A stretch of DNA of 64,000 bases from NCBI GenBank assembly GCA_041395665.1, contig JAWLAB010000003.1:62001-126000 (forward strand), written 5' to 3'. A program made the translations under genes and the position numbers. This document shows, one piece after another, positions 44,589 through 52,911 of the stretch. How positions within the stretch are numbered: the stretch's first letter is position 1; each line of letters begins with the position of its first letter. Source of the stretch: Pseudomonadales bacterium. GTDB taxonomy: Bacteria; Pseudomonadota; Gammaproteobacteria; Pseudomonadales; UBA7239. Under the pieces are notes generated by a model. That model searched no databases. It was not told the origin of the DNA and was given only the letters and a program-made list of their open reading frames with translations.

Positions 44589-47018
44589 ATGGCAAGACCT
44601 GCAAATAAAATGGCTACTCGTCAACGCGTATTACCGTTGGAAGCGTCTGTGCGCGTGCCTGCTCCGCCTTCGCGTGCCAACCTTGCTTTAGCGCGCGGTG
44701 TGCGTGAAATTGGTTTGCTCTTGCTTGCGTGTTTTATTCTTTTTGTGTTTGTGGCTTTGTTGACTTACAACAGCGCAGATCCAGGTTGGTCGAGCACCGC
44801 ATCCTTAGGTGATTTCCAAAGTGGCACTATTCACAATTTAGGTGGGTATTTCGGTGCGTGGCTGGCAGATGTTCTATTTTCAGTGTTTGGTCGCTTGGCG
44901 TATTTACTACCCATTGTGTTGACGGTGTACAGCGTGTTGCGTATTCAAAAACGCCACCGCTTAGAACCATTGGATCCTACCATGTTGGCATTGCGCTTGA
45001 TTGGTTTGCTGCTAGTTATGGTAGCGGGAACGAGCATTGCGACTTTGCAATGGCCTACACAGATAACCAGCGAATTGCCGTTTTCTAGTGGTGGTTTAGT
45101 TGGCCAAAGTCTTGCTAAACCTGCGGAAGAAACGCTAGGTTTACTGGGATCAACATCGCTGTTAAGTATTCTTTTTCTTTTTGGGTTTACTATTTTTACG
45201 GATTTATCGTGGCTGTGGTTGATGGATGAAGTGGGACGCATAACGCTGTCTCTGATTGGTCATTCGCGTCAATCGGTATTGGATGTGCAGCGCGAGCGTT
45301 CAGAAAAACGCAGCGCAGATGATGCGCGTGAAGAAAGACAACGCACGATGGACGCACACCGCTTGCGTATGGAAAAACGCAAAACACCTGCGCCGGTCAT
45401 TGTGGAGCCACCTGTGTTGGTGGAAAAAGTACAACCGAGTAAACGCGTGGCGCGTGAAAAACAAGTGCGTTTATTTTCTGATGATGCAACAGCGGGTGAA
45501 TTGCCCGCGTTGTTATTGCTCGATCGCGCACAAGCCGCAGATAAGCGTGGCTATTCGCAAGAATCGCTAGAAGCGATGTCGCGTTTGCTGGAAATTAAAT
45601 TAATGGATTTTGGTGTCAGTGCTGAAGTGGTTTCTGTGCAGCCGGGGCCTGTGATCACGCGTTTTGAAATTCAACCGGCTGCAGGCATCAAAGCGAGCCG
45701 TATTTCTGGATTAGCAAAAGATTTAGCGCGTTCACTCGCGGTAATTAGTGTGCGCGTAGTCGAAGTCATCCCAGGCAAATCTTATGTCGGTATTGAAGTG
45801 CCGAACGAGCAGCGCGAAATTGTTCGCCTGGGCGATGTATTAGCTTCGCAAGCGTACGATGATTCCAAAAGCCCACTCACGCTGGCACTTGGTCACGACA
45901 TTGCCGGCATGCCGGTGATGGCCGATCTCGCCAAAATGCCGCACTTGTTGGTGGCGGGTACAACGGGTTCAGGTAAATCCGTCGGTGTGAATACCATGCT
46001 GATGAGCTTGCTGTTCAAAGCAGGCCCCGACGAAGTGCGTTTGATTTTGGTCGATCCAAAAATGTTGGAACTTTCTGTTTATGAAGGCATTCCGCATTTG
46101 CTAACACCCGTTGTGACCGACATGAAAGATGCTGCGAATGCATTGCGTTGGTCCGTGGGTGAAATGGAACGCCGTTATAAATTGATGGCAGCGCTCGGCG
46201 TGCGCAATCTTGCGGGCTACAACAAAAAAATACTGGATGCGAAAGCGGCAGGTGAAACGATTGCTGATCCTGTGTGGCGACCTGATCCGATGGCGTTTGA
46301 GCCGGTCGATCAACAAACGGCACCGAACTTAGATAAATTGCCGTACATCGTTATCGTGATTGATGAATTTGCCGACATGATGATGATTGTCGGTAAAAAA
46401 GTAGAGCAATTGATTGCGCGTATCGCACAAAAAGCGCGTGCAGCGGGCATTCATTTGGTGTTGGCAACACAGCGTCCATCGGTGGATGTGATTACCGGTT
46501 TGATCAAAGCGAATATTCCAACGCGTATTGCGTTTCAAGTGTCATCCAAAATTGATTCGCGCACGATTATTGATCAGGGCGGCGCAGAACAATTGCTCGG
46601 TCACGGTGATATGTTGTATTTGCCACCGGGCAGCCCTGTGCCTATTCGTGTGCACGGTGCGTTTGTGGATGATCACGAAGTGCATGCAGTTGTTGAAGAC
46701 TGGAAACACCGTGGTGAACCGAATTATTTGGAAGAAATCATGCAAGAACAGACAGGCGTTTTTGTGCCTGGCTTTTCCAGTGGTGATGAAGAAAGCGGTG
46801 AGGGCGGCGATCCTGAAGGTGATGTGTTGTATGACAAAGCAGTCGCCTTTGTTTTAGAAACCCGCAGAGCTTCTATTTCTGCCGTACAACGCAAATTTCA
46901 AATTGGTTACAACCGCGCTGCGCGTTTGGTCGAAGCGATGGAGGCAGCTGGCGTAGTCAGTGCTATGAATAGCAATGGCAGCCGCGAAGTTTTAGCGCAA
47001 AATCTTTCCATGAGGTAG
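44589..47018 (+). CDS. ftsK: DNA translocase FtsK
   Basis: An 809-residue septal DNA pump from ATG 44589. Four N-terminal membrane segments lie between residues 35 and 215, a moderate charged linker follows (about 220-310), then the RecA-like motor with Walker A (VAGTTGSGKSVGVN), Walker B (IVIVIDEFADMMM) and the conserved LATQRPSVDVITG. The C-terminal winged-helix gamma domain (AVQRKFQIGYNRAARLVE) should read KOPS sequences and activate XerCD. The ftsK-lolA-rarA order is conserved in gammaproteobacteria. Confidence 0.97.
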   Translation: MARPANKMATRQRVLPLEASVRVPAPPSRANLALARGVREIGLLLLACFILFVFVALLTYNSADPGWSSTASLGDFQSGTIHNLGGYFGAWLADVLFSVFGRLAYLLPIVLTVYSVLRIQKRHRLEPLDPTMLALRLIGLLLVMVAGTSIATLQWPTQITSELPFSSGGLVGQSLAKPAEETLGLLGSTSLLSILFLFGFTIFTDLSWLWLMDEVGRITLSLIGHSRQSVLDVQRERSEKRSADDAREERQRTMDAHRLRMEKRKTPAPVIVEPPVLVEKVQPSKRVAREKQVRLFSDDATAGELPALLLLDRAQAADKRGYSQESLEAMSRLLEIKLMDFGVSAEVVSVQPGPVITRFEIQPAAGIKASRISGLAKDLARSLAVISVRVVEVIPGKSYVGIEVPNEQREIVRLGDVLASQAYDDSKSPLTLALGHDIAGMPVMADLAKMPHLLVAGTTGSGKSVGVNTMLMSLLFKAGPDEVRLILVDPKMLELSVYEGIPHLLTPVVTDMKDAANALRWSVGEMERRYKLMAALGVRNLAGYNKKILDAKAAGETIADPVWRPDPMAFEPVDQQTAPNLDKLPYIVIVIDEFADMMMIVGKKVEQLIARIAQKARAAGIHLVLATQRPSVDVITGLIKANIPTRIAFQVSSKIDSRTIIDQGGAEQLLGHGDMLYLPPGSPVPIRVHGAFVDDHEVHAVVEDWKHRGEPNYLEEIMQEQTGVFVPGFSSGDEESGEGGDPEGDVLYDKAVAFVLETRRASISAVQRKFQIGYNRAARLVEAMEAAGVVSAMNSNGSREVLAQNLSMR

Positions 47019-47020
47019 GT

Positions 47021-47647
47021 ATGAAGAAAGTTATCTCGCTTGTTTTTCTTATGAGCGCATTCTCACTTTTACAAACAGCGCAAGCCGATGCGCTGCAAGA
47101 CTTGCTTGCATTATTGGAGCCAGTCAAAGGTATTCAGGCTGATTTTGTGCAGGAAGTGGTTAACGCCAAAGGTGAAGTGCAGCAGCAGAATAAAGGTGAA
47201 TTGAAAGCCAAAGAGCCCAATCAGTTTTATTGGAAAACATCTGATCCGTTCCCGCAAGAAATCATGACGGATGGTAAAACGCTGTGGGTGTACGACCCAG
47301 ACTTGCAGCAAGTCGCGGTCAAGCCTTTTGAAGAAAATTACAGCAAAACACCAGCGATGTTATTTGCTGGCAATGCGGTGGCGATCAGCCAGCAATTTAC
47401 GGTTGAAAAAATCAACGGTGTAGTGCAAGGCTTCCGCCTGCTGCCCAAACAGCAACGCGATTTGTTCTTGTCCTTGGATTTAGTGTTTGAAAACTCTGTG
47501 CCTGCCAGCATGACGATTCAAGATGCTATGCAGCAAAAAACCACCATTTCGTTTAGTCAAGTAACGGTCAATCCTTCATTGGTAAGTGATCTGTTTCATT
47601 TTGTGCCACCTGCTGGCGTTGAAGTTTTACAAACAAAAGCACAGTAA
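47021..47647 (+). CDS. lolA: Outer-membrane lipoprotein carrier LolA
   Basis: A 208-residue periplasmic chaperone that carries lipoproteins from LolCDE to LolB. Signal peptide 1-22 (QTAQA-DA). Family landmarks: IQADFVQEVVNAKGEVQQQ, the tryptophan in FYWKTSDPFPQEIMTDGKTLW (partly quoted) and VYDPDLQQV. It starts two bases after the ftsK stop, and its stop codon overlaps the rarA start by one base. Confidence 0.96.
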   Translation: MKKVISLVFLMSAFSLLQTAQADALQDLLALLEPVKGIQADFVQEVVNAKGEVQQQNKGELKAKEPNQFYWKTSDPFPQEIMTDGKTLWVYDPDLQQVAVKPFEENYSKTPAMLFAGNAVAISQQFTVEKINGVVQGFRLLPKQQRDLFLSLDLVFENSVPASMTIQDAMQQKTTISFSQVTVNPSLVSDLFHFVPPAGVEVLQTKAQ

Positions 47648-49005
47648 TGGCTGATTTGTTCGACAAAGATATTCACGCTGCTCAACCTTTGGCTGCACGC
47701 CAAAGGCCGCAAGTGTTGGATCACTATGTTGGGCAATCACATTTGTTGGCGCAGGGAAAAGCGCTGCGTGAAGTGATCGAGAAAGGCCATCTACATTCCA
47801 TGATTTTTTGGGGCCCTCCTGGTGTCGGTAAAACCACCTTGGCGCGATTGCTGGCAGCCCATGTGCAGGCACACTTCATTGCCATCTCCGCTGTTTTTTC
47901 TGGTGTGAAAGAAATTCGTGCGGCGATGGAAGAAGCGCGCAATATGCGTGACCAATGGCAAAAACGCACGCTGCTTTTTGTGGATGAGGTACATCGCTTT
48001 AATAAATCGCAACAAGATGCTTTTTTGCCCTACATTGAAGATGGCACTGTAGTTTTTGTGGGTGCCACGACAGAAAATCCTTCCTTTGAATTGAATAATG
48101 CGCTGTTGTCGCGCTGCCGTGTTTATGTGTTGCAGGCATTGAATGAAAGCGATTTGCGTCAAGTCATTAATAATGCTTTGCAGCATGACGAAGTGTTGCT
48201 GAAAAAAAATATCAAGATAGAAGATGATGCTCTGCAAATCATGGTGCGTGCCGCACAAGGTGATGCGCGCATGGCGTTGAATCTGCTGGAAATGTCGGCA
48301 GATCTTACTGAAACACAAGCAGATGGTAATTCGCACATTACTGAGCAAGTGCTTGCGCAGATCTTGCAAGGCAATATCCATCGTTTTGATAAGGGTGGTG
48401 AGATTTTTCACGATCAAATTTCTGCACTGCACAAAGCGGTGCGCGGCTCGTCACCTGATGCGGCTCTGTATTGGTGTTTGCGTATGTTGGATGGTGGTTG
48501 CGATCCACTGTATGTCGCGCGCCGCGTGGTGCGCATGGCGAGCGAAGATATAGGCAATGCCGATCCGCGCGCGTTAGAAATTGCGTTGAATGCGTGGCAA
48601 GTGGTTGAGCGTTTGGGCAGCCCAGAATCGGAGCTGACTTTAGCGCAGGCGGTGATTTACATGGCGTGCGCACCGAAAAGCAATGCGGTGTATCGCGCGT
48701 TTAATCAGGCGCGGAAATTGGTTGCAGAAGCGCCAGCGTACGATGTGCCTTTGCATATCCGCAACGCGCCAACGCATTTGATGAAAGATTTGGGTTATGG
48801 CGCGGAGTATCGTTACGCGCACGATCATCCAGACGCGTTTGTAAGTGGTGATAATTATTTTCCACCCGAACTGAAAGATACGGTCTTCTACGAGCCGACA
48901 ACTCGCGGTTTGGAACAGAAAATTCGAGAAAAATTGCATTATCTGATTCAAACGAATCAACAAAGTGCATGGCAGCGGTATGGAAAGAATGGAGGTGCAG
49001 CGTGA
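47647..49005 (+). CDS. rarA: Replication-associated recombination protein RarA (MgsA)
   Basis: A 452-residue AAA+ ATPase related to clamp loaders and human WRNIP1, acting at stalled forks. Walker A is WGPPGVGKTTLAR, Walker B is LLFVDEVHRFNKSQQDAFLP, sensor 1 is GATTENPSFELNNALLSR, and the C-terminal tetramerisation part has the usual KQVRGS-like KAVRGSSPDAALYWC. Its ATG overlaps the lolA stop (TAATG), and its TGA overlaps the crcB start. Confidence 0.96.
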   Translation: MADLFDKDIHAAQPLAARQRPQVLDHYVGQSHLLAQGKALREVIEKGHLHSMIFWGPPGVGKTTLARLLAAHVQAHFIAISAVFSGVKEIRAAMEEARNMRDQWQKRTLLFVDEVHRFNKSQQDAFLPYIEDGTVVFVGATTENPSFELNNALLSRCRVYVLQALNESDLRQVINNALQHDEVLLKKNIKIEDDALQIMVRAAQGDARMALNLLEMSADLTETQADGNSHITEQVLAQILQGNIHRFDKGGEIFHDQISALHKAVRGSSPDAALYWCLRMLDGGCDPLYVARRVVRMASEDIGNADPRALEIALNAWQVVERLGSPESELTLAQAVIYMACAPKSNAVYRAFNQARKLVAEAPAYDVPLHIRNAPTHLMKDLGYGAEYRYAHDHPDAFVSGDNYFPPELKDTVFYEPTTRGLEQKIREKLHYLIQTNQQSAWQRYGKNGGAA

Positions 49006-49379
49006 ATGCCGCATGGGTTGCATTAGGTGGTGGTTTAGGCGCTTTGGCGCGTTATGCCTTTATGATGTTGTTTGCAGATTTCACTCGTCACACCGTTTTT
49101 CCTTGGGTAATTTTGTCGGTCAATGTTTTAGGATCACTGTTAGCGGGTGTGGCGTTTGCGATGGTGCATGACAAGCAGTGGCTCAGTGTTGCGCCGCAAC
49201 ATTTATTGATTGTTGGCGTGTTAGGCGGCTTTACGACTTACTCTGCTTTTTCTGTTGATTGTGTGCGTTTAATGCAGGCAGGGCAGTGGTTATTGGCAGG
49301 CAGTTATGTGGCATTGACTACCGTGTTGTGCTTTGCGGCAACGGCATTAGGCATGATGCTGGTTCGTCAATGGTTATAA
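49002..49379 (+). CDS. crcB: Fluoride exporter CrcB (Fluc)
   Basis: A 125-residue protein with four membrane spans that forms dual-topology fluoride channels. The GTG at 49002, overlapping the rarA stop as GTGA and preceded by GGAGG at six bases, decides the start; the family begins VALGGGLGALARY. The second hallmark GVLGGFTTYSAFSVD contains the pore Phe and polar track. No fluoride riboswitch precedes it, since it lies inside an operon. Confidence 0.93.
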   Translation: MNAAWVALGGGLGALARYAFMMLFADFTRHTVFPWVILSVNVLGSLLAGVAFAMVHDKQWLSVAPQHLLIVGVLGGFTTYSAFSVDCVRLMQAGQWLLAGSYVALTTVLCFAATALGMMLVRQWL

Positions 49380-49410
49380 TTTTTTTTGATATTTTTTCTG
49401 AGAGATAGTT

Positions 49411-50694
49411 ATGTTGGATTCACGATTACTGCGTACTGAAATGGCTGCCGTAGTGGCGGCATTAACGAAGCGCAACGGTTACGCTTTGGACGCCTCAGTT
49501 TTTGAGAGTTTAGAAAATCGCAGAAAAACGCTGCAAACAAACTCAGAAAACCTACAAGCAGAAAAAAATGAGTTGTCCAAGAGCATTGGTAAAGCCAAAG
49601 CGTCAGGCGAAGATGTCAACGCTTTGATGGCGAAAGTGAATGGCATGGGTGATGAATTAAACGCCATGCAAGCTGAGTTAAAGCAAGTACAAACGGAGTT
49701 AGAAAACTTTCTGTTGCTAGTGCCCAACATGCCGGACGATAGTGTGCCAGCGGGCAAAGACGAGAATGACAATGTTGAAGTGAGAAAGTGGGGAGCGCCT
49801 AAGTCGTTCGCTTACACGGCGCGCGATCATGTGGATTTGGGTGAATCTTTGGGAATGCTGGACTTTGAAGGAGCGGCAAAAATTACCGGATCGCGTTTTG
49901 TGGTGATGAAGAATGGTCTAGCGCGTTTACATCGCGCTTTGATTCAATTTATGTTGGATACACACACGCAGCAGCACGGCTATCAAGAAGTTTATGCGCC
50001 TTACATGGTCAATGCGGATTCTTTGCGCGGCACAGGTCAGTTACCAAAGTTTGAAGAAGATTTGTTCAAGCTGTCTGGCGAACAAAATTACTATTTGATT
50101 CCTACGGCAGAAGTACCTGTCACGAATATCGTGCGCGACAGTATTTTGGAAGATAAAGAATTGCCGCTGAAATTGGTGTGCCATACACCCTGTTTTCGCA
50201 GCGAGGCAGGCAGTTACGGTCGCGATACGCGCGGCATGATTCGTCAGCATCAATTTGAAAAAGTAGAGCTAGTACAAATGGTGCGCCCGCAAGATTCCAT
50301 GGCTGCGCTAGAAAGTTTAACGAGAGATGCGGAAAAGATTTTGCAGCTGCTGGAATTGCCTTATCGCACGATTACGCTGTGTGGCGGTGATATGGGTTTC
50401 TCCAGCGCGAAAACTTACGACATCGAAGTGTGGTTGCCAGCACAAAACACTTACCGTGAAATTTCATCGTGCAGTAATTTCAAAGATTTCCAAGCGCGCC
50501 GTTTGCAAGCGCGTTGGCGCAATCCGGAAACCAAAAAACCAGAATTGCTGCACACACTGAATGGTTCGGGTTTGGCGGTGGGCCGCACACTGGTGGCCTT
50601 GATTGAGAATTTTCAAAACGAAAATGGCTCGATCACTGTGCCAGAAGTATTGCGTCCGTACTTGGGCGGCTTGACTGCTATCAGCAAAGACTAG
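49411..50694 (+). CDS. serS: Seryl-tRNA synthetase
   Basis: A 427-residue class II synthetase. Residues 1-105 form the long antiparallel coiled-coil that contacts the tRNA long arm. The catalytic core shows TAEVPVTNI, FRSEAGSYGRDTRGMIRQHQFEKVE (motif 2, quoted in part), and GSGLAVGRTLVALIEN (motif 3). A run of T follows crcB just upstream and may weaken read-through. The next gene starts right after its stop codon. Confidence 0.97.
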   Translation: MLDSRLLRTEMAAVVAALTKRNGYALDASVFESLENRRKTLQTNSENLQAEKNELSKSIGKAKASGEDVNALMAKVNGMGDELNAMQAELKQVQTELENFLLLVPNMPDDSVPAGKDENDNVEVRKWGAPKSFAYTARDHVDLGESLGMLDFEGAAKITGSRFVVMKNGLARLHRALIQFMLDTHTQQHGYQEVYAPYMVNADSLRGTGQLPKFEEDLFKLSGEQNYYLIPTAEVPVTNIVRDSILEDKELPLKLVCHTPCFRSEAGSYGRDTRGMIRQHQFEKVELVQMVRPQDSMAALESLTRDAEKILQLLELPYRTITLCGGDMGFSSAKTYDIEVWLPAQNTYREISSCSNFKDFQARRLQARWRNPETKKPELLHTLNGSGLAVGRTLVALIENFQNENGSITVPEVLRPYLGGLTAISKD

Positions 50695-50697
50695 TTG

Positions 50698-51150
50698 ATG
50701 ACCCATGCGCCTGTTAAAACGCCTTGTATTGGCGTGTGTTCAACCGGCATAGGCGACACGGTCTGCCGAGGGTGCAAGCGTTTCTCGCACGAAGTCATTG
50801 CGTGGAATGCTTACTCGCAAGCTGAACGACGCGCCGTTTTGCAGCGCATTGATCAGCTATTGGAAATGATTGTTGCGCGTTGGTTGATTGTTGAAGATAA
50901 GGAAGTATTGCGTCATCAGCTACAAATGCAACAAATCGGGTTTGATCCTGCGCGTGCACCAGCCAGCTGGGTAGTTGAGTTGTTAAAGGCAGGCTCTAGT
51001 CAGATTGATGAACCTGGGCAATATGGTTTAACGCTTTCTCAACAGGCGCAGGGGACGTCTCTGCGTGAGTTGCGCGATCTCATCGAAAAAGAATTTTATG
51101 AATTGTCTTGCGCGCACTATGAGCGCTATTTCAAACACGCGGCTTTGTAA
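50698..51150 (+). CDS. DUF1289 domain protein
   Basis: A 150-residue protein with the four-cysteine DUF1289 zinc-ribbon-like motif at the N-terminus: TPCIGVCSTG, then VCRGCKR and the conserved EVIAW. The C-terminal 100 residues are a variable helical extension. Function unknown; the domain is common near serS or miaE-like genes. ATG at 50698 is preferred over TTG at 50695. It begins three bases after serS, probably in the same transcript. Confidence 0.75.
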   Translation: MTHAPVKTPCIGVCSTGIGDTVCRGCKRFSHEVIAWNAYSQAERRAVLQRIDQLLEMIVARWLIVEDKEVLRHQLQMQQIGFDPARAPASWVVELLKAGSSQIDEPGQYGLTLSQQAQGTSLRELRDLIEKEFYELSCAHYERYFKHAAL

Positions 51151-51168
51151 TTTTAAAATGTAATTGTT

Positions 51169-51786
51169 ATGGCCACAGTTGATATCACTCCCATTACAGA
51201 TTTTTTGCATTGTCGAACACCGCAGGCGTGGATTGATCGCGCGTTATGCGAACAGGAATTGTTGCTGATTGATCACGCCAATTGTGAAAAGAAAGCAGCT
51301 TCCACGGCGCTTGGTTTAATGTATCGCCATACGGATCAATATGAGTTGTTGCAGAAGTTGTCGCGCTTGGCGCGAGAGGAGCTGCGTCATTTTGAGCAAG
51401 TGGCTGCCATCATGAAAAAGCGCGGCATAGCCTATGTCACGACCACTGCATCGCGTTATGCAGCGAGTTTGCATGAGCATGTGCATAAACGAGACCCAGA
51501 TAGGTTGGTCGATACGCTGATTCTCGGCGCGATTATTGAGGCGCGTTCATGTGAGCGATTTGCTGCGCTTGCGCCACACTTGGATGCTGCACTGCAAAAA
51601 TTTTACCTCTCGCTATTGCAGTCAGAGTCGCGCCATTTTCAAGATTATTTGACGCTGGCGAGAAAAATAGCGACTGATGATATTGGTCAGCGTGTTGATT
51701 TCTTTCTGCAGCAAGAGCGACTGTTGATTGAGTCTCCGGATCCACATTTTCGTTTTCACAGTGGTGTGCCGCAGCTCACTGCTTAG
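51169..51786 (+). CDS. miaE: tRNA-(ms2io6A) hydroxylase MiaE
   Basis: A 205-residue non-haem di-iron monooxygenase that hydroxylates ms2i6A37 in tRNA. Ferritin-like helices carry the EXXH ligands: HANCEKKAA (first Glu), REELRHFEQ (Glu with EXXH), GAIIEARSCERF and SESRHFQDY. The typical opening DFLHCRTPQAWI is present. It depends on MiaA and MiaB, which are not in the window. Its end overlaps the convergent SGNH gene by 11 bases. Confidence 0.92.
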   Translation: MATVDITPITDFLHCRTPQAWIDRALCEQELLLIDHANCEKKAASTALGLMYRHTDQYELLQKLSRLAREELRHFEQVAAIMKKRGIAYVTTTASRYAASLHEHVHKRDPDRLVDTLILGAIIEARSCERFAALAPHLDAALQKFYLSLLQSESRHFQDYLTLARKIATDDIGQRVDFFLQQERLLIESPDPHFRFHSGVPQLTA

Positions 51787-52792
51787 GCGGCATAAAATCT
51801 TTTTCCAGCATTGCTGTAATTTTTTCTGCTGCAATAGCATGCCCGATAGCATTGGGATGCGTGTCGTCTTTTGGGTGAGGGCGCAATGACTCGTAAGGAT
51901 GTGTGCTGAAGTCATTGAGCAAATCAATATGCGTGATGCCATTAGTTTGTAAAGTGCTATTTACCTGTTGATGTATATCTCGCATGGGGTAATTGTTGAA
52001 ATCAAGCAGCAATGGGAAAACGACGGTGGCAAACTTTGCGCCATCTTCCTGAGTCATTGTTTTTAAATCGCCCAGAGCCTGTGTCGTTGCATTCCATAAG
52101 TTTGGGTTAGCATAGATGCTTTGGTAATTATTTTTCTGATCAAATCGTTGAGTAATACTTTTCCATTGCAAAAAAATCCAAGCGCCTAATTGTGAGTGTT
52201 TAGCGAGTGTTTGGAAGGATGATGCTTGCTGTTTTGCACTGCCGACACTTTTCACGACAAAAGCCGATGGAATGGGGTCATTCAAAACATAGGCGAGCAA
52301 CACAATGTCTGGCTTGTATTCATGCACGCGTGTTTTGTAGAGCTCTAATTCAGCGACAGTGCTGTATCCGTTAACGGCGAAATTTAATACTTCTGCAGGA
52401 TAGCCATCAGCATTGAGTTGTTTTTCCACTAAACGCGCAAAGGTTTGTTCTAAAGGCACGCTGTAGCCGTAAGCAACGGAATCACCGAGGATGGCGATGC
52501 GTGTCACACCAGTTGTTTTATGTGCTGGAAAGTCAGCACCGCGAAAGCCTGCACTGTTGATATTTGGGTCTTTGCGATCGAACTCCATGAATAACACAGG
52601 GTTGCTACTGCGGATAAGTTTTGCATTGAAGCGTTTGTTAGGCGTATCGCCTTTATCCATGGTTTTTTGGTTAAAAACAGAGAGATAGCCGAAAGATTGC
52701 AGCGCGCGAATGCTGTACTCAGCAAAGATGGCTGTGAACAGCAGGGATAAGAGTGTAATGCTGAGATTGATAAGAAAAGAGCGCACAGTCAT
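51776..52792 (-). CDS. Membrane-anchored SGNH-type hydrolase, third copy
   Basis: A 338-residue protein with an N-terminal membrane anchor (about residues 7-27) and a periplasmic SGNH domain. Block I is AILGDSVAYGYSV, the Gly/Asn blocks read FAVNGYSTVAE and YVLNDP, and the catalytic Asp-His is in KDDTHPNAIGH. ATG at 52792 is chosen over TTG at 52795. It is divergent from fadB. Substrate unknown; it shares layout with the proteins at 15508 and 35416. Confidence 0.68.
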   Translation of the reverse strand: MTVRSFLINLSITLLSLLFTAIFAEYSIRALQSFGYLSVFNQKTMDKGDTPNKRFNAKLIRSSNPVLFMEFDRKDPNINSAGFRGADFPAHKTTGVTRIAILGDSVAYGYSVPLEQTFARLVEKQLNADGYPAEVLNFAVNGYSTVAELELYKTRVHEYKPDIVLLAYVLNDPIPSAFVVKSVGSAKQQASSFQTLAKHSQLGAWIFLQWKSITQRFDQKNNYQSIYANPNLWNATTQALGDLKTMTQEDGAKFATVVFPLLLDFNNYPMRDIHQQVNSTLQTNGITHIDLLNDFSTHPYESLRPHPKDDTHPNAIGHAIAAEKITAMLEKDFMPPKQ

Positions 52793-52911
52793 CAATGCTA
52801 ATAAAGGCGTATTCCGCTAGACTGTAACAGTGTTTCTGGCGTGTGAAAACCTGCGAATGCTTGAGCGTCACGCGCCACATCTTGTATCGCGCCCTGAAAG
52901 AGGAACAGAAC

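Noticed and set aside
47791..48432. 213-codon open frame antisense to rarA
   Set aside because: Composition is that of a reverse-complement shadow, and rarA is intact and conserved on the other strand.
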